Shown here: positions 59,310-64,000 of the stretch, piece after piece
Position numbering within the stretch: the stretch's first letter is position 1
Layout: each line of letters begins with the position of its first letter
Origin: Sweltsa coloradensis
Lineage: Eukaryota; Arthropoda; Insecta; Plecoptera; Chloroperlidae
Direction: 5' to 3'
DNA length: 64,000 bases
NCBI GenBank assembly: GCA_024449915.1
Contig: JAMZAV010000160.1
Location: 62,001 to 126,000, forward strand
Translations under genes and position numbers: made by a program
Notes under the pieces: model-generated
Databases searched by the model: none
The model's input: only the letters and a program-made list of their open reading frames with translations
Told to the model about the DNA's origin: nothing

Positions 59310-60719
59310 TCCTCCGATCGAACAACTTAATAGTAATAGCCGCCATAAATGGCAAAACAACTTTTGCGCATTGAGCGTTGTGAGCATATAATAGCATGGT
59401 ATACAATATACATACACCATCATTAGATTCGTTTGCAAATCCTTTCAACAATGGAGGACGCAGATGAGCAAAACTGCATATTAGCTTTACCTTTAGTTAA
59501 CTATTAGTTATTATTAGTGCAACAAACTATGAGTGTGAACTAAGTTGTCATAGTCACAATGGAACTATGATGGGCTCATTATGCGTTCATTGAGTGGAAT
59601 ATACCCAACCACATGCAGCGAGCTGGATGTACATTGTATTGTTGTTAAGTTTGTTGTGTTCGTCGTTTGCTTTCGTGTGATAATTAACACGAAGTGAACA
59701 CATCCTACAATTACTAGAGATAGAGATAGAAGATATAAGATGCTCAGTAATAAACTAAATAGCTGGTAGACTAACAGCTGAATAAGGGACACGGAATAGT
59801 ATTTTGACGGTACACACACATACATGTCATTCGCATTAGTTTTGAAAATGTATATAAAGTTCGTTCCAGCCAAGAATGCCACGGCCGAGGGAGGGCAGTA
59901 CTGTCGCCTTCGCACTGTGGCCACCGGTTAGGAAAAAACAACACATGAGTATATATGACAGCTAAATATAGAACCAACGATATTTTGGCATTATAACTAC
60001 TTCCAAATGTGGAAACAACTTATTTTAAGAAAACACTTGGATGACCTGGAATAGTAACCTTTTCTCGTCTGACGGGACTTACAAGTCCCTCAGTTTTATT
60101 GTGGTATAGCATTAACATGGATAGGATAATAGCTCTTTAAGCCCGACGGGACGTTTGAGTCCCACTGCTCCTGAGCACATAGAGCTATCGCACGTTCACA
60201 TAGGATAATATTTACGCCTTGTACATAATTTTTAAACTCTTTTTGTGTAAACAAATTGAAAATAGTGGATTTTTGAAAATAATATATAAAAACCTGAAAA
60301 AATTATAAATTTGCCATTTTTTATCCGATTTTCAATTTTTTTATTAATAAAGATGCTTGTCCTTGAACTAAAATCTTTTAAACAAATTTTAAAAAAAGTT
60401 GGAAATTGCGGTAGGCCTACATATTCAAAATCCAAAATTTTTCAGAAAACTCTAAAATACAAAAAAAAAGTTTCAAACAAAATTTCTTATTGGGCATGTT
60501 TGTTGGATGAATAAGTAAAAGTTGGCAACAATTGTGTGGAAGATTTAAATAATCAATGCCAACTAGAGAAGAACAAAAATTACACTTTGAAGTGCATTTG
60601 TAACACATTTGTTTAATTGTTTCAATGTCATTGACTGCAAATTTGTCTTCCTTATCTTTTGATAACAGCTTTTAACAAAAAACGACATAGGGCCTAATAA
60701 GGTAACAAGATGAGTAATT
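59310..60719. other. AT-rich non-coding DNA
   Basis: Open frames at 59565-59924 and 60232-60514 have no motif. A TAGGCCTA octamer lies at 60412. There are two short CGGGACTT/CGGGACGT-type blocks near 60073 and 60147. Confidence 0.4.
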
Positions 60720-61260
60720 ATTGTATCTGTGTAAACTATCAAAGTTGCCGGCATACGTGCTCGCAGTTCCTACATCATGTGGCATTCTTATCTGGGAACT
60801 GCGTGTAAATGTTTATGAAATAGCCTTCATTATGTCTGTGGGTGTGGGACGTGGTGTGGGATATTGTCGTTCCGAACTTATTCGAGGAAACGTCGAAGCA
60901 GTGCAAGGCAACTCAATGAGTGATGTATTTGTCGAAACTGTTTTGTCATAATATAGTGTTTCTTCACCAGCTGACAGAAGTCGATGCCCACCGAAACAAC
61001 GTCGGCGTCGGCGTCGAACATTGTCCGAATAGAATCCGTGCAAAAGTCTAGCGAGTGTGAAAGCTCTAGTCTTGTCGTCGGCCAGAAAGAGTAAATTGTT
61101 TTCAATTTGAAATACGGCCTTCAAGATTTTTTCTTTATAATCCAGACTGACTCCTCTGCAACTGTAAAACCACAATCGTCAAGGCTACCCCGACCCAAGA
61201 TCCAGACCAGGAAAACCAGACGCCTATGGATGGGACTGAACTGAACGTGCAAGAATTGAA
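60720..61260. other. Higher-GC stretch with overlapping open frames, unassigned
   Basis: The composition is closer to coding DNA than its surroundings. Minus-strand frames at 60813-61175 (120 codons) and 60878-61105 (75 codons) overlap, and a plus-strand frame at 60721-60951 opposes them. I recognise no domain, and the arginine run in the longer frame comes from a GTCGGC repeat (61003-61016). It may be a decayed exon or repeat. Confidence 0.3.
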
Positions 61261-62547
61261 GCATTTACCTTGTGATTGACTGACTGAGTGTGTGTGGCAT
61301 TTTCATTTTGAAAGCCCTTTCAGTCAGGATTGCCTTGTCGTAAGCGAAAACTAAACCTTATCGCAATTACGAGTTAGTACACATATATAAACTTGCACTT
61401 ACACATTTCGATAATCTATAATAACACGTCAATATGTAGTTTTTAAAGTTAACCTGACCACTGCCAAATTGGGTGTCCCAACTGTAAGAGGGATGTCAAG
61501 TGGTGGGGTGGTGTCTAGGACTCACTACCAGCAGGCAGCATTCGCCTTCTGACTGACGTGGGTTCTTTAGAGATATCACCCCTCAGCACCCCCATATCGA
61601 CCACTGCTTCTAGGAGCTGGAGATATTATTAGGGACGATGACGAACAAATGAACATGAATGAGAGTTTAAAAAAACGTATATTGGAAGCCAAAAGAAAAC
61701 ATAATAGCATGTGTACAACCAATGGGACGCCATGAAGCTTGACAAAATATTATACTTGTAACTACATGCCACAGTTATAGTCATACAACATATAAGATTA
61801 ACTCAATAAAATTCAATTGGTTGGTGACATTAATTATTCCACGTCCTACTTGCCCTTTCATTGCTTCATAGATGTGATTATTAACGATATTAATGAGATG
61901 TGAATTTTAATTACAACCATTCAAAACGGCACTTATACGTGTACATGGCCACGTCCTTACACTCACTCTCATGCTGCTTCTATCACACTATTCAAATAAG
62001 CTTTGCAAGTTCAATCAATATAAGCTAATTGGCTATAGGCCTAAGACGGTTCGGATTCGTTTTCCGTCCCTGTCAAACTAGGTTAATTATTGACATCGTT
62101 ATTCGTGAGGGAAGTGAGGGAGAGTCTTACCCACAAGATGGCCGAACAGTAGTCAGCAGCAAGTGGGTCGGAGCTCATACATACTTCTCTTACAGTGGTA
62201 TTTTCTTACATTTATTGCACCAAACTTAAATCATCACACCCACTAGTATTCTCACAACAAAACCGTAAGTCTCTTAAGTAATATACAATAATATTAGACT
62301 ACAAAATCAGAAACTAAAAACGTCTATTAGCTCACAATAGCATACCTCTCTCCGAACCATCTGTAAAACATCTCTTACCGACTGAGCCATCTACAAAACC
62401 ATCTCTTCACCGACTGAGCCATCACACTAACACCAACACCCCATACACTAGCCGCATTCGTAAGACGCTTTCATAGCTTTCCGCTAGAGGCCGGAAGCTG
62501 CACCACTGGTACGTGCCTCTGGTCATCAACCCCATCACCCGAGACTA
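61261..62547. other. Non-coding DNA, possibly including the LINE 5' UTR
   Basis: The part just before 62548 is GC-richer and could be the 5' UTR of the LINE that follows. No promoter motif could be assigned. A TAGGCCTA octamer lies at 62036. Confidence 0.35.
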
Positions 62548-63346
62548 TGTCGTCGCGATCCACGAGACACTCGACAGCTGTCCCAAAGCAGTTAGCTGCC
62601 CCCGCTGTGAACCAAGGTCACGAAGCAGCGAGAGATGCCAACTACCCCCCGAAGACAAGAGCCCAACACCTCACTAGACAGCGTAGGAGCGCAAATTACA
62701 AACGTTCAGAGTAATATGAACGAACGTATGACTGCGTTTCGAAGAGAAACTTGCCACTATTCAAGCTTCGCGTGCCACAACTCCAGACGCCACAAACGAT
62801 GAAGACCTTACTCGACTAACCTCCTCCTTCAGCGAATTCAAGAAACAATGCTTGGAAGAGTTAGCTCTCATTCAAACAGTGGTGAGTGAACTCGAACAAT
62901 ACAGCCGTCGTAACTGTCTTCTTCTGCACGGCGTTGAAGAGAAACAGGGAGAAAACACGCTTGCTGTTGCTCTTGACATTGTCAACAACATGATGGGTAT
63001 TCAGCTAGCACACCATTGTTTAGACCGCGTACACCGGATCGGTGCACCAAACAAGTCCGAGAACGGGACAGCACGTAGAAACAGGCCCATCATCATCAAA
63101 TTTATCTCGTACCAGGCGCGAGATGCTGTATGGCGCGCCAAGGTAAAGCTACAGGGCAGTCGTATCGTGCTCACTGAGTCGCTCACCAGGGAGCGACAAG
63201 ACATCTTCCGGGAAGCACGAACCAAGTTTGGCATGAAGCGTTGCTGGACGGCTGACGGCAACATAATATTTCTGGACTCGAACGGACGGAGAAATTACGT
63301 TAGAAAAATGGCAGATAGAGACATCATACTAACTCTACAACCGTGA
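62548..63346 (+). pseudogene. LINE ORF1 (coiled coil plus RRM-type domain), frameshifted near its start
   Basis: ORF1 proteins of this kind coat retrotransposon RNA and act as nucleic-acid chaperones in the RNP. The ATG at 62548 (MSSRSTRHSTAVPKQ) opens the likely start. The reading continues through two frame changes (about 62665-62690 and about 62745) into an uninterrupted frame that includes LTRLTSSFSEFKKQ, a heptad-like coiled coil. It then gives LEQYSRRNCLLLHGVEE, LDRVHRIG, RRNRPIIIKFISYQARDAVW and ends ILTLQP at the stop (63344-63346). The YSRRNCLLLHGV/HRIG/RPIIIKF pattern is that of the RRM-containing Transposase_22-like ORF1 group. The last 164 codons are intact. ORF2 begins about 360 bp downstream on the same strand, as expected for one element. 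Confidence 0.75.
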
Positions 63347-63703
63347 GCGGTAAACGAAACCCTAAATCTCCGAGAAAGAGTTTGTACAACAGACTTTACT
63401 ATCTCGAAACAAAAACAAAAAAATCCTAAAACTCCGACCCCACAAATCAAGGCCTATTGCCTATTGCCTAAAGTCTTCATTTATTAGAATAAGATTAAAA
63501 CTTATATCAAATTAGATCTTTTTGTTGCAATACATACGCAGAAGCGTTAATTTGTTAATAGATTTAGAACATATAGCCTTATATAACCTTATATAGCCTT
63601 ATTATATCTAGCTAGATGAACCAAAATGTACGATAGAGGATAACGAGGAAAATCACGAAATTGACTTAAAGTATATGCATACGACCCACCAATCACAGGC
63701 AAT
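63347..63703 (+). other. Spacer between LINE ORF1 and ORF2
   Basis: AT-rich, no open frame. It contains small tandem repeats such as GCCTATT (about 63452-63467) and atatagccttat (63572-63606). Confidence 0.5.
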
Positions 63704-64000
63704 TTGACAAATAATATTGCATGTAATAATACCTTAGATTTAGATCAACTGTTTAAGAGCAACCTTGACCCCAAAATTATACACATTAACATAAGAGGGA
63801 TAAACAAAACTTTGACAGTTGTTGGTGCTACTGCAGAATCCCAAAAAACAACTTTTGACGTAATAATATTAACTGAAACTCAGCTGCTGCAGGACTCTAA
63901 TACAGATAAATACACAATAAATGGTTATGAAACAATCCACCAACCACACAAACTTTCTACATATGACGGCATCACGTACTCATTAAAATAGACACATTCA
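63704..64000 (+). pseudogene. LINE ORF2, N-terminal endonuclease, cut by window edge
   Basis: ORF2 of non-LTR elements starts with an AP-type endonuclease that nicks target DNA. Here IIHINIRGINK, FDVIILTETQLL and YTINGYETIHQ show the N-terminal strands, including the catalytic glutamate in LTET. The frame ends at 63991, but the next conserved piece (VLIKIDTF) follows in another frame at about 63972-63996, so one frameshift lies near 63970. The rest of ORF2 lies outside the window. Confidence 0.75.

Noticed and set aside
59187..59451. His-Thr repeat proteins
   Set aside because: They come from the GT microsatellite at 59261-59309.

Overview
The window reads as intergenic and intronic DNA from an AT-rich invertebrate genome, most likely an arthropod. 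The evidence is interrupted coding sequence with canonical splice sites, microsatellites, SINEs with tRNA-like and 5S-like heads, non-LTR retrotransposon fragments, many short inverted-repeat elements and rolling-circle-like elements. No operon, bacterial gene, CRISPR array or intact host gene is visible. The species cannot be named from the sequence. The octamer TAGGCCTA recurs at least 11 times.

Layout. At 0-12 kb there are three and a half copies of one Helentron-like (HINE-type) repeat, a tRNA-headed SINE with an ATTT tail, a 5S rRNA-like SINE on the minus strand, the 3' part of a LINE ORF2, and the only convincing host coding sequence: one 118-bp minus-strand exon of an ABCG-type ABC transporter (8807-8924, Walker A, both splice sites). 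At 12-24 kb there are two TTAA-flanked MITEs, scattered tRNA-like fragments and long featureless AT-rich stretches. At 24-47 kb there are further SINEs and HINEs, four copies of a short palindromic MITE, a 645-bp near-perfect foldback (29352-29996) with a decayed relative at 36440, a minisatellite, and a hAT-like MITE.

The most unusual object is at 50989-55540. It is a DNA transposon inserted between TA microsatellites, with a 13-bp terminal inverted repeat, a second inverted-repeat pair of about 180 bp inside it, and ACGT-rich end DNA. Between the arms lies one broken plus-strand gene whose remaining motifs (VFDGY, GDAD, EDIDLLVLL) resemble a FEN/XPG-type nuclease. It has been hit by a hAT-like MITE with an exact 8-bp target duplication.

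At 56-64 kb there are another ATTT-tailed SINE, microsatellites, an unassigned higher-GC stretch, and the 5' part of a LINE (coiled-coil/RRM-type ORF1, then the start of an endonuclease ORF2) running off the window edge.

The genes do not form a pathway. The host contributes one exon of a very long-intron gene, and the rest is a layered record of mobile-element insertions.
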